Of a stretch of 7,533 nt of DNA, positions 1 through 7,485 are shown piece after piece (the stretch's first letter is position 1; every line of letters starts with the position of its first letter). Both the position numbers and the translations under genes were made by a program. This stretch comes from CAYQDB01 sp964416195. Its GTDB lineage: Bacteria > Zixibacteria > MSB-5A5 > GN15 > FEB-12. The notes under the pieces were generated by a model. The model saw nothing but the letters and a program-made list of their open reading frames with translations, ran no database searches and was not told the DNA's origin. The stretch spans positions 1 through 7,533 of the forward strand of contig CAYQDB010000052.1 in assembly GCA_964416195.1 (NCBI GenBank), given 5' to 3'.

Positions 1-463
1 TGGGGTGACGGCAAGCGATCCTGACGGCACGACACCCGGCCTGTCGACCTCGACTCTGCCCACCGGAGCCTCGTTTGTGGACAATGGTGACGGCAGTGGT
101 ACCTTTGATTGGACACCCGATTATACCCAGAGTGGTGGTCATAATATTACATTTTATGCCAGTGATGGGATTGAGATAGACAGTGAGATTGTAACCATAG
201 ATGTAGCTGAGGCCGGCAACCAGCTGCCGGTGCTTGATCCTATTGGAGCAAAGAATACCACCGAAGGTGTTCAGCTCATCTTTGGAGTTTCGGCTTCCGA
301 TGCTGAGAGTATTCCGGTACTGACCACTTCCACTCTGCCGGGAACAGCCACTTTCAACGACAACGGTGATGGTACGGGCGGTTTTGACTGGACACCGGGC
401 TTTACTGAAGACGGGACATATTTTGTGACGTTCTATGCCACTGATGATTCTTCGGTGGTAGAC
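1..463 (+). repeat. Near-exact long duplication, copy A
   Basis: This stretch matches 565-1027 at an offset of exactly 564 bp, or two 282-bp units. Reading both by eye I find five mismatches, at 154, 161, 380, 394 and 430, and no indels. Similarity ends abruptly at 464, where 'TCGGAG' faces 'AGTGAG' in the other copy. The duplication probably extends past the left edge. It encodes most of a DPDG-type plus DAES-type unit pair. Confidence 0.9.
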
Positions 464-3400
464 TCGGAGATTGTCCAGATAGATGTAGCCGATGCCGGCA
501 ACCAGGCTCCTGTGCTCGATCCCATTGGTTCTAAGAGCACTACCGAGAACGTCCAGTTGACGTTTGGGGTGACGGCAAGCGATCCTGACGGCACGACACC
601 CGGCCTGTCGACCTCGACTCTGCCCACCGGAGCCTCGTTTGTGGACAATGGTGACGGCAGTGGTACCTTTGATTGGACACCCGATTATACCCAGAGTGGT
701 GGTCATAATATTACATTCTATGCCGGTGATGGGATTGAGATAGACAGTGAGATTGTAACCATAGATGTAGCTGAGGCCGGCAACCAGCTGCCGGTGCTTG
801 ATCCTATTGGAGCAAAGAATACCACCGAAGGTGTTCAGCTCATCTTTGGAGTTTCGGCTTCCGATGCTGAGAGTATTCCGGTACTGACCACTTCCACTCT
901 GCCGGGAACAGCCACTTTCAACGACAACGGTGATGGTACGGGCAGTTTTGACTGGACGCCGGGCTTTACTGAAGACGGGACATATTTTGTGACCTTCTAT
1001 GCCACTGATGATTCTTCGGTGGTAGACAGTGAGGTGGTGACAATCACGGTTACTGAGGCCGGTAACCAGCTGCCGGTGTTGAACCCGATCGGGCCACAAA
1101 GTACTACAGAAGGGATCAATCTGAACTTTGGCGTCTCGGCCACTGATGCTGAGAGTATACCGACTTTGACTACTTCGACTCTGCCGACGGGAGCGCTATT
1201 TGTCGACAGCGGCAATGGAGCGGGCAGCTTTGACTGGACGCCGGGCTATTTTGATGCTGGAAGTTATCTGGTCATGTTCTATGCCACCGACGATTCCTTG
1301 GCGGTTGACAGTGAGATAGTAACGATCACGGTCACTGAGGCAGGTAATCAGTCACCGGTGTTAGCACCGATTGGACCGCAGTCAACTACCGAAGAGGTGA
1401 ATCTGAACTTTGGTGTCTCAGCCACTGATGCCGAGAGCATACCCACCCTGACTACCTCCACCCTGCCCACTGGGGCTTCCTTTGTCGACAGCGGCAATGG
1501 GAACGGCAGCTTCGACTGGACACCCGACTTCACCCAGGCCGGGACGTACTTTGTGACGTTCTATGCCACTGACGATTCCTCGGCGGTAGACTCGGAGATT
1601 GTGCAGATAGATGTGGCCGATGCCGGGAATCAGGCGCCGGTGCTGGCTCCGATCGGTTCCAAAAGTACGACCGAGAACGTCAATCTCAACTTTGGTGTCT
1701 CGGCCAGTGATCCTGATGGGGATGGTGTGATTTTATCTACTTCAACTTTGCCCGTGGGCGCTTTCTTCACCGACAACGGAGACGGGACTGGTTCGTTCAA
1801 CTGGACACCTGACTTCACTCAGTCCGGTATGTATAACGTTACTTTCTATGCCAGTGATGGTTTTGCAACAGACAGTGAGATCGTGACGATCACGGTGACC
1901 GAGGCCGGTAATCAGCTGCCTGTGCTGACTCCGATTGGCCCGCAAAGTACGGCTGAGAACATCAATCTGAACTTTGGCGTCTCAGCCACTGATGCCGAGA
2001 GCATCCCGACCCTGACTACCTCCACCCTGCCCACTGGGGCTTCCTTTGTTGACAGCAGCAACGGAGCGGGCAGCTTCGACTGGACGCCGGATTTCACTCA
2101 GGCCGGGACATACTTTGTCACTTTCTATGCCACCGATGACTCCTTGGCGGTCGACAGTGAGGTAGTGACGATTACTGTCACGGAAGTCGGGAATCAGCTG
2201 CCAGTTTTGAATCCAATCGGCAATAAGAGTACTACGGAAGGTATTCAGCTCGGATTTGCTGTGTCAGCGACTGATGCCGAAAGTATACCAATTCTAACAA
2301 CTTCTCTACTTCCGAGCACAGCCACATTTACAGACAACAGCGATGGCACCGGGACATTCGATTGGACTCCAAGCTATATGGAGGCCGGAAGTTATCTGGT
2401 CATGTTCTACGCAACTGATGACTCTCTGGCTGTTGACTCTGAGTTGATTACAATTAATGTTTTAGAGGCGGGCAATCAACAACCGGTATTGAATCCGATT
2501 GGTCCGCAGTCGACCACGGAAGGGGTGCAATTGCTCTTAGGCATCTCGGCGACCGATGCCGAGAGTATCCCGACGTTGACCACTTCGACTTTACCGCCTG
2601 GCGCTGTCTTTGTCGACAGCGGTTATGGAGCCGGCAGTTTTGACTGGACGCCTGATTTCACCCAGGCTGGGACATACTTTGTCACTTTCTATGCCACCGA
2701 TGACTCCTTGGCGGTCGATTCCGAGATAGTCACAATCACGGTTAGTGAGACTGGCAACCAACCGCCGGTATTAGTCACCATTGGGCCTCAAGGCACAACG
2801 GAGAATGTGCAGCTTCTCTTTGGCGTGTCGGCCACTGATGCCGAGAGCATCCCGACTTTGACTACCTCCACTCTGCCTACAGGCGCCTCCATTGTCGACA
2901 GCGGCAATGGGAATGGCAGCTTCGACTGGACGCCCGACTATACCCAAAGTGGGACATACTATGTAACTTTCTATGCCACTGATGATTCATCAGCGATGGA
3001 CTCGGAGGTCGTCCAGATAGATGTCACTGAAGCGGGCAATCAGCCACCTGTGCTGAATCTGATTGGGCCACAAAGCACTACCGAAGAGGTCAATCTCAAC
3101 TTTGGTATCTCGGCTAGTGATCCGGAAGGAGCTATCCCAACGCTGACAACCTCGACTTTGCCGACTGGCGCTTCCTTTGTCGACAGTGGCAACGGCGCCG
3201 GCAGTTTTGACTGGACGCCTTCATTCACTGACGCCGGGACGTACTTTGTGACGTTCTATGCCACTGATGATTCCTCGGCAGTAGACTCGGAGATTGTGCA
3301 GGTAGATGTGGCTGATGCCGGGAATCAATCGCCTGTGCTGAATCCCATTGGGTCGCAGAGTACCGCTGAGAACGTCAATCTAAACTTTGGCGTCTCCGCC

Positions 3401-4456
3401 AGTGACCCAGATGGGGATAGTCTCATTCTGTCAACCTCGACGTTGCCGAGTGGGGCAACCTTCGTCGACAGCGGCAACGGCGCCGGCAGCTTTGACTGGA
3501 CGCCTGATTTCACCCAGAGTGGGACATATAACGTTACCTTCTTTGCCAGTGACGGGTTCGCAACAGATAGCGAGGTCGTAACAATCACAGTGGCTGAGGT
3601 TGGTAATCAAAATCCAATACTTAATCCGATTGGGCCACAAACTACGGCTGAAGGAGTAAATTTAAACTTTGGGGTATCGGCTGCTGATGCTGAGAGCATT
3701 CCCACCCTGACGACCTCCACTCTGCCGACCGGGGCGACCTTTGTCGACAGCGGCAACGGCGCCGGCAGCTTTGATTGGACGCCTTCATTCAATGACTCGG
3801 GAACCTATGCGGTCACTTTCTATGCGACCGACGATTCTTTAGCAGTTGATTCAGAAGCGGTCACAATAGATGTGACAGAAGCCGGCAACCCGCCGGTTCT
3901 CAATCCTATCGGGCCACAAACTGCAACTGAAGGAGTGCAGTTGTTATTCGGTATCTCTGCCAGTGACCCGGATGGTGATTCACTGATCTTGTCAACTTCA
4001 GCTTTGCCGACTGGCGCTTCATTTGTTGACAGCGGCAATGGGACGGGTACTTTCGACTGGACGCCGGATTTCGCTCAAGCCGGGACGTACTTTGTGACGT
4101 TCTATGCCAATGATGGAGCGCTGACGGATAGTGAGATGGTAACTATCACAGTGGCAGAGGTTGGCAATCAGCCACCGGCACTTGATCCTATTGGCGCACA
4201 GAGTACTATGGAAACAGCCCAATTGATCTTCACCGTTTCAGCCAGTGATCCTGACGGGACAACTCCAACCTTATCGACCTCTACTCTGCCGACCGGAGCC
4301 TCATTCGTGGATAGCGGAGACGGCACCGGCACCTTTGATTGGACACCGACCATCACCCAGGCTGGCGCCTACAGTGTCACTTTCTATGCTACAGATGACA
4401 GCTTGGCGACCGATAGTGAGGTAGTCCCTATTATTGTAACAGAATTGGGTAACCGG
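2..4456 (+). repeat. Homogeneous tandem array, units 1 (partial) to 16, 282-bp period
   Basis: Units begin at 224, 506, 788, 1070, 1352, 1634, 1916, 2198, 2480, 2762, 3044, 3329, 3611, 3890 and 4172, after a partial unit ending at 223. Spacing is 282 bp except for unit 12 (285), unit 14 (279) and unit 16 (285), so all changes are whole codons. Each unit has one Trp in 'FDWTP' ('FNWTP' in unit 7), and nearly all end in 'E-A/V/T-G-N-Q' or 'DAGNQ'. Two sequence types occur. The 'DPDG' type is units 1, 3, 7, 13, 15 and 16. The 'DAESIP' type is units 2, 4, 5, 6, 8, 9, 10, 11 and 14. Unit 12 reads 'DPEGAIP' and looks hybrid. High similarity between units implies recent duplication or gene conversion. 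Confidence 0.93.
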
Positions 4457-7018
4457 GCTCCGGTGATCGATACTATTAGCGACACCACAGTCAATGAGGG
4501 TGCGATACTTGTCCTCAATGTGTCAGCTACTGACCCTGATGGTGACTCAATCACTCTCACAATTAGTACAGGTCTGAATAACTACAGTTTTGTTGACAAT
4601 GGAGATGGTACCGGCGCTCTTACCTACCAGCCCGACTACTACGATGCCGGCATCGACACAATCCGCTTTTTCGCCACTGACAATGGCACTCCTCCGTCAA
4701 CCGGCACGGAAACAGTGAAAATTACTACTGTCGATGTTAACTACCCACCGAAATTTGCACCGGCTGGACCGTTTGGAGTCGAGATCAACGACACTCTGGT
4801 GTTCACTGTCACAGCCACCGACTCAACAGATTCATTATCCGGTGCTCGTCTTTACATGTCGGTATCCAATGCCCCTGCCAATTCCCAGTTTGTCGACAAT
4901 GGCGATAACACTGGCACCTTCACTTTCATGCCGGTCGTGGGACAGGAAGGTGTCGACACCGTTACCTTCCTCGCTATTGATCAGGGAATTCCGGCTTTGA
5001 CGGGGCGTCTTCCAGTTAAAATCACAGTTGTCGAAATCAACTTCCCGCCTGTTCTGGATTCCATCGGCCCGCAAATCGTTGCGGAGGGTGGGACCCTCAC
5101 GTTGAATATCTCGGCTACTGATTCGGATGGTCCGTCGCCTTCTCTTGATACCGTCAATGCTCCCGAAAACTCTACGTTCACCGACAACGGCGACGGCACT
5201 GCGGTATTCACCTTCACGCCGAGCTTCGTCCAGGCCGGTCTCTATCACGTCACTTTCAAGGCATTTGACGGGATTGATATCGACAAGGAAATCGTCCTTA
5301 TCGAGGTGCTGGAAGCAGGCAATCAGACGCCGGTATTTGATTCAGTCCCCAAGCTTTCGGTTGTCGAGGGTGACACACTGATCGACATCGTTACTGCCCA
5401 TGATCTTGACGAACAACCGGTGACTATCACTTTTGACAGCACCACCGTTCCGGTCAACTTCACGTGGGTAGATAGCGGCAACGGTGTGGCCTCGTTTGAA
5501 TTCACGCCTGATTTCACGCAGTCGGATACGTACTATGTCGATGTCATCGTCAGTGACGGCGAACTGGAGGACACGGCGACAATGGAGATTGAGGTAGTCG
5601 AGGCCGGTAACCAGGAACCAGTTCTGGATTCAATTCCCGACCAGACGGTTGTGGAAACGCATGTGATCAGCTTTGCCGTTACTGCCTCTGATCCCGACGG
5701 CACCCCACCGCTGTTGTATACCTCCCTGCCCCTGCCGGGATCGGCCACATTTGACTCTGCTTATGGTTCCGGGCAGTTTAACTGGGCCACGACAGACCAG
5801 GATTCGGGCACCTATCAGATAATGTTCTATGCTGAGGACAGCCTCTATCCTGCTGTGATAGACTCGCAGCAGGTGACCATAACGGTGCTCGATACCAACC
5901 GCGCGCCATGGATTTACATCCCTACGCAGGAAGACACTCTCGGGGAAGGAGATACACTGAACTACCTGGTCATAACCTGGGACGATGACGGTCCCACTCC
6001 TACTCTTGAGGCCTTCTTAAGCGGAGAGGATACCCTGGCACCGAATATGGTATTCTATGATTCCGGCAACGGCAACGGCGTTCTGACCTTCACCCCCGAT
6101 TACACTCAGGGGGACGATGCTCCGACATTCTATGATGTACTTTTCCTCGCCCGCGATTCGGCTGACACCTCTCTCTATCGGGATCCTGTTCCGGTTCAGT
6201 TCCGAGTGTACGATGTAAACCAACCCCCGTATCTTGTGTTTCCTAACGGGTCCGGTCCCTTCAATATCACCGAGGGTGACAGTCTGCAGTTCATGGTCGT
6301 GGCGGCAGATTCCGAAGACCCGTTACCTGCTGTGAGCGCCGAAAACCTGCCCGACAGCAATGCCTTATTCTACATCACCGCCTACAACATGGGCAGCTTC
6401 ACTTTCTATCCCGACTACGCGCAAGCAGGCCAGTACCTACCGCGGTTTATCGCTCTTGACAACGAGGGATCGGCTGATACGCAAGTTGTTGAAATAAACG
6501 TGGCTGAGGCAGCCAACCAACCTCCAAGCTTTACTACCGTGCTGCCGGACACGATTGAAGTCTTTGCCACAATTAAGCACGACACAACGGTGCAGGCGAT
6601 CGATCCTGAACTCGACAGTATCGTGCTTAATGCTGATATGAGTGCGTTTCCGCCATCGTCCAGCGCGCTTTTCGTCGACAGCGGCAATGGAACAGGAGCC
6701 TTCACCTATACTCCTGAGGTGACTGACATCGACTCCGTTTACCAGGTGATTTTTATTGCCGCAGATTACCCCGGAGGAGCCGCCGATACGCTGATAACGC
6801 ATTACCATGTTAGTCCATTCGCGCGTGGGGACATGGATGCCAACAGTAAATACACGATGAATGATATCGTGTATCTTATCAACTACCTTTTCCGAAGCGG
6901 CCCGGCGCCGGTACCGCTGGAAGCAGGCGATGTTGACCAGAACGGCTCGATTAATGTTTCCGATATTGCCTACCTGGTCAACTTCCTGTACAAATTCGGT
7001 CCCCGACCGCCGCAATAA
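2..7018 (+). CDS. Giant cadherin/Ig-like repeat protein with C-terminal dockerin, 5'-partial
   Basis: The frame is open from the first complete codon (GGG at 2-4) to TAA at 7016-7018. The GTG at 5-7 is an internal valine in a repeat, not a real start, so the signal peptide and N-terminus lie upstream. Numbering from that GTG codon, residues 1-2273 are about 24 tandem beta-sandwich repeats. They share the themes 'PVLxPIGPQSTTE', 'SATDAES' or 'SASDPDG', 'FVDSGNGxGSFDWTP', 'GTYFVTFYATD' and 'DSEIVTITV', and resemble putative Ig (He_PIG-like) or cadherin-like domains. Residues about 2275-2337 are a dockerin. I see no cysteine, no transmembrane helix, no LPXTG motif and no enzyme domain. The likely role is an extracellular stalk, adhesin or matrix protein whose Asp/Asn-rich loops bind calcium; this is inferred from fold type. 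Units 1-16 carry almost no Lys or Arg. It appears to be the last gene of its transcript, with a terminator 32 bases after the stop. The protein class is well supported; the ligand is unknown. Confidence 0.93.
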   Translation, partial: GVTASDPDGTTPGLSTSTLPTGASFVDNGDGSGTFDWTPDYTQSGGHNITFYASDGIEIDSEIVTIDVAEAGNQLPVLDPIGAKNTTEGVQLIFGVSASDAESIPVLTTSTLPGTATFNDNGDGTGGFDWTPGFTEDGTYFVTFYATDDSSVVDSEIVQIDVADAGNQAPVLDPIGSKSTTENVQLTFGVTASDPDGTTPGLSTSTLPTGASFVDNGDGSGTFDWTPDYTQSGGHNITFYAGDGIEIDSEIVTIDVAEAGNQLPVLDPIGAKNTTEGVQLIFGVSASDAESIPVLTTSTLPGTATFNDNGDGTGSFDWTPGFTEDGTYFVTFYATDDSSVVDSEVVTITVTEAGNQLPVLNPIGPQSTTEGINLNFGVSATDAESIPTLTTSTLPTGALFVDSGNGAGSFDWTPGYFDAGSYLVMFYATDDSLAVDSEIVTITVTEAGNQSPVLAPIGPQSTTEEVNLNFGVSATDAESIPTLTTSTLPTGASFVDSGNGNGSFDWTPDFTQAGTYFVTFYATDDSSAVDSEIVQIDVADAGNQAPVLAPIGSKSTTENVNLNFGVSASDPDGDGVILSTSTLPVGAFFTDNGDGTGSFNWTPDFTQSGMYNVTFYASDGFATDSEIVTITVTEAGNQLPVLTPIGPQSTAENINLNFGVSATDAESIPTLTTSTLPTGASFVDSSNGAGSFDWTPDFTQAGTYFVTFYATDDSLAVDSEVVTITVTEVGNQLPVLNPIGNKSTTEGIQLGFAVSATDAESIPILTTSLLPSTATFTDNSDGTGTFDWTPSYMEAGSYLVMFYATDDSLAVDSELITINVLEAGNQQPVLNPIGPQSTTEGVQLLLGISATDAESIPTLTTSTLPPGAVFVDSGYGAGSFDWTPDFTQAGTYFVTFYATDDSLAVDSEIVTITVSETGNQPPVLVTIGPQGTTENVQLLFGVSATDAESIPTLTTSTLPTGASIVDSGNGNGSFDWTPDYTQSGTYYVTFYATDDSSAMDSEVVQIDVTEAGNQPPVLNLIGPQSTTEEVNLNFGISASDPEGAIPTLTTSTLPTGASFVDSGNGAGSFDWTPSFTDAGTYFVTFYATDDSSAVDSEIVQVDVADAGNQSPVLNPIGSQSTAENVNLNFGVSASDPDGDSLILSTSTLPSGATFVDSGNGAGSFDWTPDFTQSGTYNVTFFASDGFATDSEVVTITVAEVGNQNPILNPIGPQTTAEGVNLNFGVSAADAESIPTLTTSTLPTGATFVDSGNGAGSFDWTPSFNDSGTYAVTFYATDDSLAVDSEAVTIDVTEAGNPPVLNPIGPQTATEGVQLLFGISASDPDGDSLILSTSALPTGASFVDSGNGTGTFDWTPDFAQAGTYFVTFYANDGALTDSEMVTITVAEVGNQPPALDPIGAQSTMETAQLIFTVSASDPDGTTPTLSTSTLPTGASFVDSGDGTGTFDWTPTITQAGAYSVTFYATDDSLATDSEVVPIIVTELGNRAPVIDTISDTTVNEGAILVLNVSATDPDGDSITLTISTGLNNYSFVDNGDGTGALTYQPDYYDAGIDTIRFFATDNGTPPSTGTETVKITTVDVNYPPKFAPAGPFGVEINDTLVFTVTATDSTDSLSGARLYMSVSNAPANSQFVDNGDNTGTFTFMPVVGQEGVDTVTFLAIDQGIPALTGRLPVKITVVEINFPPVLDSIGPQIVAEGGTLTLNISATDSDGPSPSLDTVNAPENSTFTDNGDGTAVFTFTPSFVQAGLYHVTFKAFDGIDIDKEIVLIEVLEAGNQTPVFDSVPKLSVVEGDTLIDIVTAHDLDEQPVTITFDSTTVPVNFTWVDSGNGVASFEFTPDFTQSDTYYVDVIVSDGELEDTATMEIEVVEAGNQEPVLDSIPDQTVVETHVISFAVTASDPDGTPPLLYTSLPLPGSATFDSAYGSGQFNWATTDQDSGTYQIMFYAEDSLYPAVIDSQQVTITVLDTNRAPWIYIPTQEDTLGEGDTLNYLVITWDDDGPTPTLEAFLSGEDTLAPNMVFYDSGNGNGVLTFTPDYTQGDDAPTFYDVLFLARDSADTSLYRDPVPVQFRVYDVNQPPYLVFPNGSGPFNITEGDSLQFMVVAADSEDPLPAVSAENLPDSNALFYITAYNMGSFTFYPDYAQAGQYLPRFIALDNEGSADTQVVEINVAEAANQPPSFTTVLPDTIEVFATIKHDTTVQAIDPELDSIVLNADMSAFPPSSSALFVDSGNGTGAFTYTPEVTDIDSVYQVIFIAADYPGGAADTLITHYHVSPFARGDMDANSKYTMNDIVYLINYLFRSGPAPVPLEAGDVDQNGSINVSDIAYLVNFLYKFGPRPPQ
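565..1027 (+). repeat. Near-exact long duplication, copy B
   Basis: This is the second copy of the two-unit block at 1-463. The five differences include two amino-acid changes (Ser to Gly at 725-727, Gly to Ser at 944-946), while the rest are silent. The block has spread as a 188-residue module rather than as single units, consistent with unequal crossing-over in register. Confidence 0.9.
4457..6823 (+). repeat. Diverged cadherin-like repeats, units 17 to 24
   Basis: Unit starts are 4457, 4745, 5045, 5327, 5615, 5903, 6224 and 6521, with lengths of 94-107 residues. They keep the 'FVDNGDGTG' or 'FVDSGNG' calcium-loop-like motif and the 'F.P....AG.Y.V.F.A.D' strand pattern, but most lack the Trp of units 1-16. 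Unit 21 keeps it as 'FNWAT'. Linkers in units 17, 18, 21 and 22 read 'VDVNYPP', 'VEINFPP', 'LDTNRAP' and 'YDVNQPP', close to the cadherin 'D-x-N-D-N-x-P' calcium linker. Units 19, 20 and 23 use the 'EAGNQ/EAANQ' style of the upstream array. Unit 22 is the longest (107 residues) because of loop insertions. These look like older members nearer the conserved C-terminus. Confidence 0.85.
6827..7015 (+). other. Dockerin type I domain (C-terminal, residues ~2275-2337)
   Basis: Two F-hand calcium loops are visible. The first begins 'GDMDANSKYTMND', with Asp1, Asp3, Asn5 and Asp12 in place, followed by 'IVYLINYLF'. The second begins 'GDVDQNGSINVSD', with Asp1, Asp3, Asn5 and Asp12, followed by 'IAYLVNFLY'. 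The linker is 'RSGPAPVPLEA' and the protein ends 22 residues after the last loop Asp with 'GPRPPQ'. In clostridial cellulosomes such domains bind cohesins. In FCB-group bacteria similar C-terminal domains are found on many secreted proteins without cellulosomes and their partner is generally unknown. No cohesin is visible in this window. Confidence 0.9.
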
Positions 7019-7049
7019 TTGCGCCGTTTTCAAGTTTACCCGAATGCAA

Positions 7050-7075
7050 AAGAGCCGCCTTTTAAGGCGGCTCTT
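7050..7075 (+). terminator. Strong hairpin terminator after the repeat-protein gene
   Basis: AAGAGCCGCCTT (7050-7061) pairs perfectly with AAGGCGGCTCTT (7064-7075), with the closing A-T pairs probably open as a TTTTAA loop. It starts 32 bases after the stop codon. The plus-strand U-tract is short (CTCTTCTG). On the minus strand the stem is followed by TTTTGC, so it could also stop transcription coming from the right. The hairpin is clear; efficiency is inferred. Confidence 0.8.
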
Positions 7076-7134
7076 CTGCGTCTACTTGAGTGCTTCTGGG
7101 AGAGTTTTTTTAGATACTTCTCCGTCAAAAGTGC

Positions 7135-7163
7135 TTGACAAGATTTGATAATCACGTTATTAT
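7135..7163 (+). promoter_or_regulatory. Near-consensus sigma-70-type promoter
   Basis: TTGACA (7135-7140) is a perfect -35 box. A 17-bp spacer (7141-7157) is followed by TATTAT (7158-7163), five of six bases of the -10 consensus. The predicted start is about 7169-7171. The region around it is AT-rich, unlike the coding region upstream. It lies downstream of a terminator and reads away from the repeat gene, so it should drive a separate transcript. Confidence 0.7.
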
Positions 7164-7168
7164 TAAAT

Positions 7169-7196
7169 GGCTATCGCTGATGTGATGCGATGAGCC
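7169..7196 (+). other. 5'-terminal stem-loop at the predicted transcription start
   Basis: GGCTATCGC (7169-7177) pairs with GCGAT-g-AGCC (7187-7196), giving nine base pairs with one bulged G (7192) and a nine-base loop. It starts at or within two bases of the predicted start site. A hairpin there could protect the 5' end of an RNA. Confidence 0.6.
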
Positions 7197-7379
7197 GGTT
7201 GGTGGTCTTACGTTTTCTCGCTTGCGAAGAAAGCTTCAAGGAAGTGCGACCGACAGCAAGTAACGGCGCCTGTGAAGCGAAGAGACAACGGAGAACCTTA
7301 TTGGCAAGACAGGCTTATTGAACGCATTTTTCAACACTAAGAAGTTGACGAACAGTAAACTCTCAACTAATCAATTTCT

Positions 7380-7409
7380 AACCTTATTACAGAATTCTGT
7401 AATCAGGTT
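7380..7409 (+). other. Hairpin containing an 18-bp perfect palindrome
   Basis: ATTACAGAATTCTGTAAT (7386-7403) is an exact palindrome. It is extended outward by AACCT (7380-7384) and AGGTT (7405-7409) across one T/C mismatch. As DNA it could be an operator for a dimeric regulator; as RNA it would be the most stable-looking arm of the candidate structured transcript. Confidence 0.6.
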
Positions 7410-7450
7410 GCTGAAGGGAGGTGAATCCGTAGAGTAGAGTACATGTATTC

Positions 7451-7484
7451 TGTCGCCAGTTTTGCTTAAAGCAGACTAGCGACA
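7451..7484 (+). other. Long interrupted stem-loop
   Basis: TGTCGC (7451-7456) pairs with GCGACA (7479-7484). After a C/A mismatch, AGT (7458-7460) pairs with ACT (7475-7477). After a bulged T, TTGCT (7462-7466) pairs with AGCAG (7470-7474) using one U-G pair. The loop is TAA. Confidence 0.55.
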
Positions 7485-7485
7485 A

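Noticed and set aside
1..4456. CRISPR-like periodicity from the regular 282-bp repeats
   Set aside because: The repeat is in-frame protein coding along its whole length, with no short palindromic repeat or unique spacers.
433..7033. Many minus-strand and other-frame reading frames of 60-198 codons inside the repeat gene, such as 6437-7033 and 4835-5248 on the minus strand
   Set aside because: They recur at the same phase in unit after unit, lie fully within the repeat gene, resemble no known family and lack start signals. They are codon-bias shadows.
7099..7123. Second terminator: GGAGA with TCTCC around a run of seven T's
   Set aside because: The stem has only five pairs with a 15-base loop, and the T-run is inside the loop rather than after the stem.
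6861..7148. Plus-strand 95-codon frame crossing the stop of the repeat gene
   Set aside because: It overlaps the dockerin in another frame, runs straight through the terminator hairpin, and its sequence is low-quality Arg/Ser-rich.
7190..7321. 43-codon plus-strand frame starting ATG at 7190
   Set aside because: There is no ribosome-binding site, the start lies inside the first hairpin about 20 bases from the predicted transcript start, and the composition is unremarkable. A small protein is not excluded.
7414..7445. Cobalamin riboswitch suggested by 'GAAGGGAGGTGAATCC'
   Set aside because: The required downstream GCCACTG-like core does not follow, and the surrounding stems do not fit.
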